A stretch of DNA of 64,000 bases from Elephas maximus indicus (GCF_024166365.1 NC_064842.1:11317001-11381000); one strand, 5' to 3'; shown: positions 35,288 to 48,205, numbered from the stretch's first letter. Notes: a model not told the origin generated them from the letters alone. Numbers and translations are program-made.

Positions 35288-35416
35288 TAAGCCCCCCTGG
35301 ACATATATTTTAATAAAACATAGAAAATGTCCAGATTCTGTTTTTTCCCCTGTCCCAGTCTCCATACTCTGTGGATAGGAACCCAGCTATATATTACCAA
35401 GTGTTACTATGGGGAA

Positions 35417-35627
35417 GGAGTCCCTGAACGGTGGAAATGGATAATGCACTTGGCTGTTAACCAAAAGGTTGTTAGTTCAAGTCCACCCAGAGACACCTGG
35501 AAAGACAGACCTGGTGATCTACTTCTGAAAAACATCAGCCATTGAAAACCCTATGGATCACAGTCCTCCTCTGCCATACATGGGGTCACCACGAGTCAGC
35601 GCTGACTCAGCTGAAACTGGCAATTGC
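35417..35627 (+). repeat. AfroSINE, chimeric type
   Basis: The head is ggataatgcacttggctgtt and agtccacccagagacacc. The central module (acctggtgatctacttctga, cagccattgaaaaccctatg) matches the RTE 5' UTR. It then has the tail gggtcaccacgagtcagcgc. Confidence 0.85.
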
Positions 35628-36179
35628 GGCGAACTTAACAGCACTTAATAACTTATAAAAGGGAGTTCAGTTTGCTGCAAAAGAGGAGGAAACGGCAACT
35701 TGCTGCAGCGCACTACGTGCGTTATATAGCAAAGACGCGAAGTGAGCAAGGGGCAGTGAAGGGACCTTTGAGACCCCTGTCGATCAAATAGCCACTAGGA
35801 AGGTCCCTGAAGTTCTGCTTCATCTTTCAGTGACCTGGTCACCAAGGCCCAGAGGTGGGTGTAAACCTGTTCCTACCTTTAAGGTGACTTTACTGTGAGG
35901 CTTTCTGAAATTAAGAATTACATTTGTAGATGGGATGGCAGGGTTGGGGAAGTGTAGGAGATAAGTAGGTAGATCAGTCTTGGAGCTCTTTTGCTCCCTT
36001 GCTAATTCTCTCTGCTTCACAAGGAGCAGAGAGTATTTTCCCTTCCTCATCTCCCCGTCTCCATACGGGCACTGTACTTCCAGCTCTGTCATATGTACAA
36101 GTTACAACAACAAACCAGACTATGTCACCGATGGTAAGAGATGCTTGAAGTGGAGTTGAGGAAAAGGGGTGGGAGGGAG
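35628..36179. other. Sequence just 3' of DUSP10
   Basis: Unassigned. It could include the most distal 3' UTR or termination region of DUSP10, but no signal fixes this. Confidence 0.4.
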
Positions 36180-37255
36180 GCACAACCCAAAATGAATTTC
36201 ATTTATATAATGAAAATAAATTTTTACGCAATCAACAGAAACACACCGAGGTTTTTTTGCGAAAAATATTTTTTAAATAAATTTTTGTCTTTTTTTTTTT
36301 TTTTTTTTACATTCTGATATACATATGTAACAAGGTTTATGGCACTATAACCAGAATCAAATCGAAAACAAAACAAAACAAAATTGAACAAAGGTACAAG
36401 ATGGGGAAGAAAATAATTGGTTTTGTTTAATTCCTTGCTATCTCCAAGCTGGCAAATTTGCACTATTTGTCTACTATGAGGCTGCCAGCGCTAACTTGTT
36501 TGCACACTGAAAACACCACATTATTGCACAAGAAGCCAGTGAAGGCACATGGTATAATGGTCAAGTTCCTTGCTACTAAAAAAAAAAAAAAAAAAATCTC
36601 TTAAACCCAGAGAGGAGAAAAAAAAAAAAAAAAAAAATCCAGAGTATGAAACACACAAAATCAACAGTATCCTTTGTCTCTTTAAAGAATGTGTGAAGGA
36701 AGGGTTCTCAGACAACTGTAGCTGCCTGATCTTTTCTTTGCACCAGTGAGCACTACAGGGCTTGGCTGGGTTGCGTTTTGTATTCTACGTGTACGGCCTG
36801 GGCAGACCTCAGGCCTTCACGACTCAATGTCTTTTCTCCTTACTTTTGGTTCTTTGTCTTTGTCAGATGTAGCATCTTCGGTCTATGAGCCTGCACAGAC
36901 TATTTCGTCACAAACTCTACAGATAGCTTAAAAGAAAAGGGGGGAGAACCAAGTTTTACTATATTTTTATTGTTGGCTTAAAAAAATGACTTCTTTAGCC
37001 TCCCTGTTTTATCAGTTTGTGGGAAGCGAATCCTGACATCAATGGCATCAACAATGATACCATTGGCATCGAAAGTTAAATTCTTCTCACACGTGTAAAG
37101 AATAAAAAGTTTCTGAACAAGTTTGTTTCCATCCACAAACTTTACCCCATCCTAAAAAAAAAAAAAACAAAGAAGAAAGAAAGAAAAAGAACATCAGTCC
37201 TCCTTTCTCTTCGTCTTCTAATGAAGACCAGGAATCCTTTCCCTCCAGGCTGCAG
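36180..37255 (-). other. DUSP10: DUSP10 3' untranslated region (distal end uncertain)
   Basis: This is non-coding sequence directly after the DUSP10 stop and free of recognised transposons. An AATAAA signal lies at 36971-36966 on the minus strand, an ATTAAA variant at 36431-36426 and a TATAAA variant at 36207-36202, so a short and one or two longer 3' ends are possible. The distal part has two long uridine tracts (minus-strand reading of the A runs at 36578-36596 and 36618-36637). It also has AUUUA-type pentamers near 36205-36212 and 36275-36282, as expected for a labile regulated mRNA. The end coordinate is my estimate. Confidence 0.6.
36578..36637. repeat. Twin poly-A runs (U tracts in DUSP10 3' UTR)
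   Basis: Runs of about 19 and 20 A at 36578-36596 and 36618-36637, separated by 21 bases. In the transcript they are U tracts. Run lengths may be polymorphic or affected by sequencing error. Confidence 0.9.
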
Positions 37256-37594
<339 letters not shown>

Positions 37595-37901
37595 TTAGAA
37601 CTGACAAGGCCATATTTTGTAGAGAAAGAATACATTAAAAAAAAATTTTTTTTTAAAACAAGTATATGTTACCAGTTAATTTGGTATGTATATGTCAGAA
37701 TCACAACGGGCTAAAAGCAATATTAGCCTGCGTAAGAACCTGCCTTCTGCTTCTTCTACATTTAAAAAGAAGATGAGGTAGAAGAATCACTTGTAGCAAC
37801 AGTTTACTTCACAGATGATAGCAGCAGACTGAAGCTGGACTACAACGCAGTTAATTTACATGGTCAACAAGCTACTGATCAAGTAGCCCTTAATTGCCAT
37901 G

Positions 37902-38104
37902 AAAGGAACCCTGGTGACACAGTGGTTAAGGGCTCAGCTGCTAACCAAAAGGTGGGTCGTGGAAACCCACCAGTGGCTCTGTGGGAGAAAGACATGGCAG
38001 TCTGCTTCTATAAAGATTACAGCCTTGGAAACCCTATGGGGCAGTTCTACTCTGTCCTACAAGGTCACTACGAGTTAGAATCGACTTGACAGCAATGGGT
38101 TTTA
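37902..38104 (+). repeat. AfroSINE, long type
   Basis: Complete plus copy in the last DUSP10 intron, antisense to the gene (aaccctggtgacacagtggt to cttgacagcaatgggtttta). Confidence 0.93.
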
Positions 38105-38195
38105 ATAGCCATGAGTCAGGACAGCAGCTAACAATAATAGTCATTTAGTCTCTCTCTCAAATATTTTGTTCTTTTTTTTTTTTCAAACTCATTCT

Positions 38196-38298
38196 ACTTA
38201 AAGAGAGGGAAGGAGGAAGGGAAGACGAGATGGAGAGAAGGAGGGAGGGAGAGAGGGTGGCAGGAAAACATACACATCCACACACACACATACACAGT
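38196..38298. repeat. GA-rich tract and CA microsatellite
   Basis: gagagagggaaggagg-type purine run followed by a short ca repeat. Confidence 0.85.
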
Positions 38299-39109
38299 AT
38301 ATGGTTCCCCTTCTGATTAAGGATGTTGATTCCAATCACCAAGTTGTACGACTTATCAAAACTAATGTTACTAACACTAATTCTCCCACACGATGGAGAA
38401 GATACCATTTATTTCTTTATACTATATAATTGCTCTGTACAGGAACTGATACTACATGAACAGGAGTTTCAGTCTTACTAAATCTTGACTAAGGTTAAAG
38501 GAACAAAGCTCAACTAGAAACTTACTATGTTCAGCTTCTCACCAAGAAACCCAATAGTTGCAAAATGAACTAAAGACTTGTAGTACACAGGTTCAGGGTA
38601 CCCCGTACATCTTAACCGTTCAGCCACCTTCACATCCAGGCCTGCTGTTCCAACATGGCGGCTATGTGGAAGACGGAGGAATTCCTGTCATGGCTCAGGA
38701 TCCATCAGGAAGATGGAAGAATCCCAGCCATGGCTCAGAGCAATTGAAAGAGGCACTACTGTATAAGTTTTCAGATAGACATATTAAAAGCTCTGGAAAA
38801 GAGCTTATGGGCACTGCCTGAACGGATTCTTACTGATTCTTCTAGATTAAAAGGCATCCCATAGAAAGCTACCCTGAATGAATGCCAGTTAGATAAAGAG
38901 GCAGGGAAGGGGAGCGGGGAAGAGAGGAGAGTTTTAACTAAATTGCTTTTATTGGCTACCCACCAATGGACCAAAACCAAAAACATGATGTAAGTGTTCA
39001 CCGTAAAAATCTATAGATTAGGCAGACATTTCAAGAAGTAAGGTATCTCCCATTTTCAATTTCTTCTCTTCAGCACACACTATTTATCAACCTCCAAACT
39101 GAGACAGGG

Positions 39110-39290
39110 TAGCATGGTGGTAAGAGTATGAGCTGCAAAGGGCTACGGTGGACTCTTGGTTGCATACACTCCAGCTGAGTGACCTTGTGGGAGTCAGGAG
39201 ACTCCCCAGAGCCACAATCCCCCTGTCTGAACAATGGGAATAATACTAGCTAAACAGCCTCAGGGACTAGGGGAACAACACCGTCAGACT
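39110..39290 (+). repeat. MIR-like
   Basis: tagcatggtggtaagagtat, then gtctgaacaatgggaataat, in MIR order. Confidence 0.5.
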
Positions 39291-39839
39291 CAGGGAAGAA
39301 AGTAGCATATTTAAAGCCTAAAACTAGACTTTGAGTAGTTTGTACTAGCCTCTTTGTATGATATAATCGTATTTATAAAATCTACTGTATTTTGTCTAAA
39401 ACAAGACTAAATTTTCAGTTAATCCAGTGTATAACAATGAAACTACAATTGCGCCTAGGCAGACTCTGATTCTGAATTTGTTCTTCAGGCTAAATGCGGC
39501 TTTGCTTTTTTTTTTTTTTTCCCTTCTGAACAAGCAGTCAAGTCTGAATAATCTACAAGGAATGTGGGTGATTTGGTTGAAATCCTCTTAAAACAGGCAT
39601 ATCTTATGCTACTTGTTAAATGGAAAACAATTTCCTAACTTCCCTCAGCTGGAACTAAGTCGGATGAAACTGTACTTGGACATTATATATCAACCAGGAA
39701 GTTTCTCATCTACTTGGTGACACATATTCCTTCCCTGGGAGCTCAAGGTTTGGCTTAGGTATTATTAATAATCCGCAGTATCTCTGCATCTTCAAGCGTT
39801 GCCAGTTGGGAACTAATACAGCATTGTAAACACTGCCCC

Positions 39840-39965
39840 AGGGTGTTGCAGAAAGGCCTCTGGCCTAAGAGCCAAGAGTCTTGGGTTCTGGTCCCCTCTC
39901 TGACATAAAAATTCCTACGACCTTGGAGAAGTCACTTTACTTCATTGAGTTTGGTGACCACTCAG
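39840..39965 (+). repeat. MIR-like fragment
   Basis: aagagtcttgggttctggtc followed by ggagaagtcactttacttca. Confidence 0.5.
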
Positions 39966-40138
39966 AATTTCCTTCCCAACTAAACAAGCCATGGTCCTGA
40001 GTTTAAGGGGTCGAAGGCACAATTAGCAAGGAAAACAGCCGGGCAATGTGACCAGAGCTACCTACCAATCTAGAGCAAATCCACCAAACCCAACAGATGT
40101 TAAGCCCAAGGCTTTTTTCAGGCTTTTTTTCTGACAAA

Positions 40139-40332
40139 ACCCTTTGCCGGCAAGTCAATTCCTATCCGTAATGACACTATGGGACAAAATAGAACTGCCC
40201 CCATCAGGCTTCCCAGGCTGCAGTCTTAACGGGAATAGATTCACATCTTTCTCCCTAGGAGCGGCTGGTGCGTTCAAACCACAGACCTTTCGGTTAGCAG
40301 CTGGGCGCTTAACCACTGCGCCACCAGAGCTC
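40139..40332 (-). repeat. AfroSINE, long type, with perfect 17-bp target duplication
   Basis: Complete minus copy in the last DUSP10 intron, same strand as the gene. gctttttttctgacaaa is present at 40122-40138 and 40333-40349. The intact duplication suggests a fairly recent insertion. Confidence 0.95.
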
Positions 40333-40610
40333 GCTTTTTTTCTGACAAAGGAGCAACACATGAGTAGAATATACCTGGGACAAAGATTCAGGAACAACCT
40401 GCAGCAATATTTAGGAAAAAGTACTGAGCTACTCTTTAATGCTGAAAAAGGGTTGGTGTCAAAAATTTTTGAGCATCCGTTATGTAGCAGGAGTTCCTTA
40501 AAAGACAGTTTGAGCCCTATGACAGTTCAGGGGTACAGAAGAAGCAGAAGTTAAGGATAGGATTAGGGTTAGGCTAACAGACACTTCCTTCTGGAGGTTA
40601 AAGCCCGCTG

Positions 40611-40824
40611 TGGAGCCCCTGGGTGGTACAAATAGTTAACCCCCTCAACTGCTAAGCAAAAGGTTGAAGTTTTGAGTCTGCCCAGAGGTACCTTGGAAGA
40701 AAAGCCTGGTGATCTACTTCCAAAAAAATCAGTCACTGAAAATGTTACGTGGCACAGTTCTACTCTGATACCCATGGGTCACCATGAGTTGGAATTGATC
40801 TGATAGCAACCAGTTGGTTGGTTG
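40611..40824 (+). repeat. AfroSINE, chimeric type
   Basis: gcccctgggtggtacaaata head, RTE-like centre (gcctggtgatctacttccaa) and tail caccatgagttggaattgat. Confidence 0.88.
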
Positions 40825-41513
40825 ATGACTAGAGTATTACTTCTCGGGAACTATTTGGACTACATAACCTGAGCTTTCCAATTTCGGTGAGTTTGGGATA
40901 AATTGTATAAGGAAATCTAGTACCATCTCACTAGCATGAACGTTTCTTGCTACCCAATATTTAAGAACTAAGACAAAGAAGTTAGAGTGCAAACCAGGTC
41001 ACGACCTCAGCACCCTCTGCCCAGACCTCCGCTCTTCTCCCTCCCTAGGCACGAATGCAACAACTATCCTGAAAAGGTTCCCTCGGAGCCAACCCTTCGG
41101 CAAATGCTCCCTTGGCCTCAACCTCATGGAAAGAGGCTCTGCTAATTCCACATCAGTTTTACTCAAGGTTAGGAAATCGAAACCCCTCCAATGCAAGATG
41201 AGTAAGGCTTGGTAGGGGAATAGGGAGGTATGTGTTGGTGAGGAGCTGGTGTCATGGAGATTCCCTGTATTTTCTTTCCTGCAAGGCACTCAGGGGTGCT
41301 AGCAGGCCATGAAGCAGCAGCATCTGCTCTGGCCTCCAATTCCTGATTTTCCATCCACACTTCTGGTTGGAGGGCATAAAAACGCTAACCCTTCCACTTG
41401 TTCACTGAGAACTTTCAGGATGAAGACTTCTAGTTGAACTGATCCCAACTCAGTGGAATTGCTTCTCTTATACGCAGCCTGATGGCTCACGGATACTTTG
41501 CTGGCTAGGACTA

Positions 41514-42083
<570 letters not shown>

Positions 42084-42499
42084 TCAGAGCTGGCAGAAAA
42101 TACCACCTTCCCCATAGGAATGAGTGCGGGTGGTTGCTTATGTGGATTTTTTTTTTGGCATAACCAAAACAAGATGAAAGTCCATTTGGAGACCCAGGAC
42201 AAGCTTGGGAGGATGTTGCTTCGTGCAGTGCTTTGTTGGGAAATGCGTTCTTTGTACAAACTGGGACACCCTCCTACTGGAAAGAGTTCCACCAGCATCA
42301 GGAGATTTCGTCATCTGCGAATTTTATCAGCCTCAGAGAGCCGTATGCTCAGTGGCCTAGGTAGTGCCCTGCACTTTGGGAGCTGAGGAAGGCACAGACA
42401 ACCTCCCCGGTGGAGGATCTTCCATGAGGACCTCAGCACTGCAGGCTTGTGTCTCGCACTCTTCATCAGCTCACTCCACCTGGAAAACCAAATTTGTTC

Positions 42500-42760
42500 C
42501 CAGTACAGCAGAGTGGGTAGAAGCAGAGACCCTGAAGGAGCCAGGCTACCTTGACCATGACCCTAGCTCCCCCGCTTCTTGGCTCTGTGACTTGGCAAGT
42601 TTATGTCTCTCTCTGTACCTTGGTTCCCCCAGCTGTAAATAAATGAGGGTACTGGCATCTACCTCTTATTGTGATTGTGAGTCTATATTGAATGAACAGA
42701 CAGGAAGTGTTTAACACACTGCCTGGCAATAGCACGTGCTCAGTCAGTATGAACTATTTT
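42500..42760 (+). repeat. MIR-like
   Basis: ggctctgtgacttggcaagt, ccttggttcccccagctgta and cactgcctggcaatagcacg in MIR order. Confidence 0.65.
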
Positions 42761-43189
42761 TATTAACATTATCTATATCATTGCCCACCGGTGGAGGCAG
42801 CAGAGAAATGCTTGGAAAAGATGAGACAGGGGTATTCTTTATGATCTCTTTTTTGATGTTCTCCATGTCATCTGTCAACACTGCCTTCCAGCAGAAGAAA
42901 GTCTGAGAGAAGCCCAGTCCCTGGTACCTGACTGTCCAAGGTCTGTGTACCCATAAACCTATCAGGAAATCTCTAATGGATCCAGTGAATACACAGCTTT
43001 GAGCTTAAGGCTCAGCTCTGCCTCCCAAGAGTAATGGGTCTAGAGTAAAAGCTTAAACCGAGCCTGTTTCCCCATTTTGAAAAGGTAAACCTCCCCCTAA
43101 CAAGCACAGTCTCACTTATGGGGTTATAGCTTAAGGGAATAATCTAACCAAAGACGTCCAGCTAGATGTGTAAAGAGAACTGCCCACTG
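42761..43189. other. Unassigned intron sequence
   Basis: No repeat or gene was recognised. Confidence 0.5.
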
Positions 43190-43410
43190 TGTCTGTGTGT
43201 GTATGTGTATATACATACAATACAGCATTATCTGTATTGTGGAAAGGTCAAATACATGACAGGAGGAAAACACAAATAAGTTATTATACTCATTCAGTGG
43301 AATATTATGTACCCATTAAAAGAGTAAATTGTGAAAATTATATGAAAACAAAGAAAAGGTTTTTGCTTAATATTAAGTGAAAAAAGCCCATTCAAAACCA
43401 CCCACTATAA
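43190..43410 (+). repeat. TG/TA microsatellite and L1 3' end fragment
   Basis: 43190-43225 is a tg/ta repeat. 43285-43400 (ggaatattatgtacccatta) is the conserved L1 region near the 3' end of ORF2. Confidence 0.65.
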
Positions 43411-43622
43411 AAAAAGAGATAATCAAAAGCTGAAGGACTATGCAAAAAATGAAAAGAACAGTTAGGAAATTTAGGGATCATAGTTTCTTGTTTAAATTTT
43501 TCCTTTAACATTTGCTGCACATACTGACACACAGATAACCCCAAGGAGTTATTAGGAGGCTCAAGTTATATACCATACGTGTAAAGACAGAGAAATTTGG
43601 TTGACATCGTTACCAAGACCCT

Positions 43623-43823
43623 GCTACCACTGCCGTGAGTCAATTCCGACTCAGAGCGACCCTACAGGAGAGAGTAGAACTGCCCTAATGGGGTTTCCAA
43701 GGCTGTAATCTTTATGGCAGCAGACTGCCACATCTTTCTCTTGGGGAGCAGCTGGTGGGTTCGAAACGGCCAACCTTTCCGTTAGCAGCTGAGCACTTCA
43801 CCACTGCACCACCAGGCCTTCTT
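43623..43823 (-). repeat. AfroSINE, long type
   Basis: Complete minus copy (ccactgccgtgagtcaattc, aaggctgtaatctttatggc, ccactgcaccaccaggcct). Confidence 0.94.
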
Positions 43824-44639
43824 TTATTACCACCACGTGAGCTCTAATTCTGATCTTACAAAATTAGAGGAAGTCAGGCCTTCCCTTTGAAAAGAGGGCA
43901 AAACTGGAAAACCCCTATAAGCTGAAAGCCACAAGAACAAAACACATACACCCAAAGACCGTCAGATGCTTCACGTCTGTCTTGACAGCTCCAGAAGATA
44001 CGCGGGAACCACAAAGTGTGAACAGGATACGGTTATGTTGAAACAAGGGCAGGAAACCTATCTGTCCGCTAGCTCTGAACCGAACCTACGTCCTTCTCCA
44101 TTTCAAGTCTCATCGGTGGCAACCACAGCAGGAAGCTCCAGGCTGTCAGCTGACTGAGCCACACCACTGTTCACAGCCCATGGACAGAGTGACTTTCGTT
44201 AAGGGACAGTGAGGATCTAAAGTAAATTCAATTCCAATCAGGACCATTTGACGCTTCTGGTACAAGTCAAAACCTATCCTGGCTCCTGAAAAGAAAAACA
44301 AAAGAGCCGTACACTCATTTTAATCGGTTTCCAGGATTCAGCTCTGCCCCTTTGTATGATTAGTTGTCCTTCCATGAAACCACAATAATAAAATCTGCCT
44401 GGGTTCAAAGAGATAATTTTTAAAGTTGAAAGATTAAATGGAAAGCCAGCAAAACTTTATCAGAGAGCACCTCAAAAAAAAAAAAAAAAAAATTACCCAC
44501 TGTCAATACCACAAGTTCCACAGAAGAAACTCTGGGACATTAAAAGAGTTTTTGTTTTTAATCTTCTCAGCTTTGCCTCCACAAAATACAAGTAAACTGT
44601 TCCACACAGACACACAGAGTCTGTGACGGAAACCCAATT
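43824..44639. other. Unassigned intron sequence
   Basis: It contains an A run at 44473-44491. No gene was recognised. Confidence 0.5.
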
Positions 44640-45060
44640 CACTTTTTTTCCTTAAGAAAAAAGCCGTTGTTACGCTTTTCCATGTAAGAGGGAAGAACGA
44701 CAAAACAAACTTAAGAAGTCTCTGAGGGGGAAAAAAATCTCTCTGTTCTTATTTAGGGTAGCAAAGCTGTAATTTGTCTTAAAAACAGCTAGTAAAAAAA
44801 GCACGCCAGAAAACCCCCCACACAGAAAAGGCCACATTCAGCTTTTTAAAATTCCGTCTCTACACCTCCTTTCTCAATGACATCAGCTGGAGGCTCCCCA
44901 CCTGCCCAGTTGCCATAGCACTTACACAAAGACATACAATGACATCAGTTGGCATGGTATCAGCTCTTTGAGTGCAAACAATACAAGAAGAACTACTTTG
45001 TTTAAGGCCTTTGGTGCAACTGTGTTCTGGGGAACCAATGATGTAATGCTAACAGGTGGC
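44640..45060. other. Candidate conserved intronic element
   Basis: Repeat-free. It carries two atgacatcag motifs (about 44878 and 44940) and ccaatgatgtaatgctaac near 45035, which look like bZIP and CCAAT-type sites. This is inference from motif appearance only. Confidence 0.3.
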
Positions 45061-45719
45061 ATGGGCCTGCCATTTGCCTAATGGGGGAAAAAGCCCACAG
45101 GGGAGGGGTGAGGGAATTTGAGACAGACCCACACAGAACGCTCTGAATCCCAGGGCGTGCTGCTGTGCAAAATCACGTGTGTATTGTATGTGTAAGTCGT
45201 GGGGAACTCAGCACAGACAATATTTGGAGAGAGAGTGGGTAGGAAAGGAGACACGATAATCCCAGCATACTGAGCTAGACAAGGAAATTCTTATTGAGGG
45301 ACCCAAAGGAATATCCTCCCGTTTAATTGCCAGCCTACTGATCACCTTAGTCATCAGTTCCCCTTAAGGGTAGTGCACACCTATGGACTGCAGTAAAACA
45401 GCAGCAGCAGCAAAACCAATGCTGTGGATGGTACTTAAAGCAAAATGAGCCAGGAGAAGCTCACAGTGATTTGCTAGAAAGAAGTGTGTAGGGAGGGTTG
45501 TTTTCTTCCCACGGGGACTTAGAAACTGGAATAGGGAGCTGGGCTGAGGGAAAGCAGGGCTTGAACAGTTTTCTCTTCCAGTTAATACATCAAATACCAC
45601 CAGAGGCCAAACTGAGCAACTCCTTCCTCAGGAACTTTGATTATTTTATATTTGCTATGAGTTGTTTTTGGGTTATTACTATGTAAGAATATTGGAACAT
45701 AATAACTAAGAAACAGCTA
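45061..45719. other. Unassigned intron sequence
   Basis: A short cag repeat is at 45400-45415. No gene was recognised. Confidence 0.5.
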
Positions 45720-45950
45720 AAGCAGAGGTGGGGTGCTACAGCAGCTAAGAGCTACGGGTCAGAGGCAGACAGACCCAGGCTGCAGTTGTGACCGCTTCAT
45801 ACAGGCTGTGAGATCTGGTGAAAATCACTTTCCCTCACTTAGCCTCAGTTTATCTATCTATAAAGTGGACATATTGCCTACCCATAGGGTTGTGACACAG
45901 ATAACAGAGAAAACTTATGTAAATATCTTGGTATATTACCAGGTGTTCGT
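45720..45950 (+). repeat. MIR
   Basis: tcactttccctcacttagcc, agtttatctatctataaagt and agggttgtgacacagataac in MIR order. Confidence 0.7.
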
Positions 45951-46034
45951 TAATAGCTTATTTTTATCCCAATAGCATTACTGTGGGCCTCACCTCCAGC
46001 TGATTCACGAGCGGTCCATGAGAGTCCTAAGCGC

Positions 46035-46295
46035 AGTGTGGTGATTCAGGGTAGGGGCTCAGAACCCAGACTGCTTGGGTTTGAATCCCGCACTGCCAGG
46101 TACCAGCTATGAGACCTTGGGAAAACATCTTACCTTCTCTAGTGCTCAGTTTCCCCAGTAATCAGCGAAGATAGTAATAGCACCTACCTCACAGCACTGT
46201 TGTGAAGATTATATTGGTTAATAGAGTACTTTGAAACAATGCCTCGCACATAGTAAAAAAACATAGTAAGCACTACATAAATGTTAGCTTTTATT
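46035..46295 (+). repeat. MIR, near complete
   Basis: ctgcttgggtttgaatcccg, gaccttgggaaaacatctta, agtttccccagtaatcagcg and cctcgcacatagtaaaaaaa mark a long MIR copy. Confidence 0.8.
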
Positions 46296-46755
46296 GTTTT
46301 ATTTTTTACTTTCGGAGGCTATTGTTTTAAACCCTCCCCCCGCCAGTTGCTTAATATAAACACCTTCAATGATAAGTTAATGTGCCAGAGTTTTTAACTT
46401 CTAAATTGTTATTAAAAAAAAAGGAAAGAACTGGGAGCCAAGATGTCTGATGAGTTTGAGTAATATATTTTGATCCTAAAGAAAGCAATAGCTCTCCATC
46501 CTCCTTAAATGAATGATCTGACTTCACTTGGTTTGGCCTGGCTTTCCCAGTGAAGACTGCATGTTTTTAGATTCCTCATTTTTCCAGAGGAGGACTGAAT
46601 TTTTTAAATGAAACGACTCATCTCCCCTCCCCAACCCACCCCACCCCTGCCCAGTGAGGTGACCTTCCTATGCACACAAGGGCTTGCAGTTATCAGTGCA
46701 AATATTTTCTAAGCAGGAGCAACCATGCTGGGGGCAAAAACAACAACAACAAAAA

Positions 46756-46919
46756 AAACTGAAACTGTTGTCATAGTGTTACTTCTGACTCATAGCGACC
46801 CTAAAGGACAGGGTTAGAACTGCCCCATAGGGTTTCCAAGGAGCCGTTGGGTGATTTGAACTGCCAACCAAACTCTTGGTTGGCAGCCAAACTCTTAACC
46901 ACTGTGCCACCAGGGCTTA
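46756..46919 (-). repeat. AfroSINE, short type
   Basis: Complete minus copy with a small local duplication of the ccaaactcttggttggcag region at 46865-46895. Confidence 0.93.
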
Positions 46920-47455
46920 GCTTTGCCACAATGAGTACGGTCAGCATGGTGTCCTGAATGGCAACAGCAGAGAATACCAGCGGCCTAAAGAAAATGATGT
47001 AGAAATACCCCTCATCATTCTTCCAGCAGGAGGTCAGATAAGTGGCAATCCAACTGAAGCAGCAGATTCTAGTTTGGTGGGAAACATGGCTTCGGAGGTG
47101 CATTTCAGCTCCTGTTGCTATTTTGGCATCGTAGCCCTAGAAAGAGAAGAGCCCCCGTGTTGTGATTCAGAGGCTGTGCTCTGCTTTGAAAGTTAAAGAA
47201 ACCACATCCAAATACAGAGTCTGTAAGCAAGAGATGTCCGTGGTCCACAGATGGCCAGCACTGTGCACACAAGCTTTTTGGTATTATGCTAAGCTGAAAA
47301 GTACGTACTTTTCAGAGATTTAAGGAAAACATACTGAAGATCAACAAACAGAACTCAAAAAAAAAAAAAAAAAAGGGAGGGGCAGGGGGTGGTGACTGAA
47401 ATTGGACTCTTCTAGAAGTCTGTTGCAAGCATATTGATCACCATTCGATGTTCCT
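46920..47455. other. Unassigned intron sequence
   Basis: A poly-A run is at 47358-47375. The 100-codon minus frame at 46801-47103 runs through the AfroSINE and is not a gene. Confidence 0.5.
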
Positions 47456-47624
47456 GCGGAGCCCTGGTGGCCCAATGCTTAAGAGCTCTACTGCTAAGCA
47501 AAAAGTGGGCAGTTCGAATCCACCAGTCACTCCTTGGAAACCCTATAAGGCAGTTCTACTCTGTCCTGTAGGGCCACTATGAGTCTGAATTGACTTGACA
47601 GCCACGGGTTTGGTTTTTGTTTGT
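47456..47624 (+). repeat. AfroSINE, short type
   Basis: Complete plus copy (gcggagccctggtggcccaa to cacgggtttggtttttg) followed by a gttt repeat. Confidence 0.94.
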
Positions 47625-47679
47625 TTGTTTGTTGTTCCTAATCTTCCTTACTGGGTGACTAATGTTTTGAACAATGATG

Positions 47680-47900
47680 GTACTTTGATGGTAGCAGTTA
47701 ACAACATAGACTTGGGAGCTACCCTGACTGAATTAAAAACCCTGGCTCCTATTCCTGACTAGCTGTGTTGTTGTGGGCAAGTCATGTAACATCTCTGCAC
47801 TTCATTTCCACATTTGTAATATGGAGATAATACCAGTACCTATCTCATAGAGCTCTTAATGCGGATAAGATGTTATGTAAGAGTTAGATATTATTATTAC
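47680..47900 (+). repeat. MIR
   Basis: gttgtgggcaagtcatgtaa, cttcatttccacatttgtaa and gagataataccagtacctat in MIR order. Confidence 0.75.
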
Positions 47901-47954
47901 AAATGGGAGAGATACTGGTATAAAGTGAATCCCAAATGGATGCCTAATTTGTGG

Positions 47955-48205
47955 GTCCTCCATCTGTCATTGGAGGCGTGCATGTTGCTGTGACGCTGAA
48001 CTGGTTTCAGTAGAGCCTCCAAACTGAGAGGAATTAGGAAGAAAGCCCTGGTTTTCTGCTTCCAAAAATTAGCCAGTGAAACCCCAATGGATCACAACGG
48101 TCCGATGTTCCGACAGTCATGGGGATGGTACAGGACCAGGCAGTGTTTCACCCATTGTGCACAGGGTCACCACGAGTCAGGGGCAACTTGATGGCAGCTG
48201 AAAAC
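47955..48205 (+). repeat. tRNA-Gly-headed SINE or RTE body, headless
   Basis: catctgtcattggaggcgtg, cttccaaaaattagccagtg and a tail atggcagctgaaaacc. The tRNA-like head is missing. Confidence 0.75.

Noticed and set aside
36978-37151. 57-codon open frame on the minus strand after a T-rich tract and AG, ending at TAA, resembling an extra terminal exon
   Set aside because: It lies within the DUSP10 3' UTR, the length is not unusual by chance, the peptide matches no family I know, and no upstream exon of another gene is visible.
40555-40575. ggattagggttagg resembling telomere repeat
   Set aside because: Only about one and a half units; no array.
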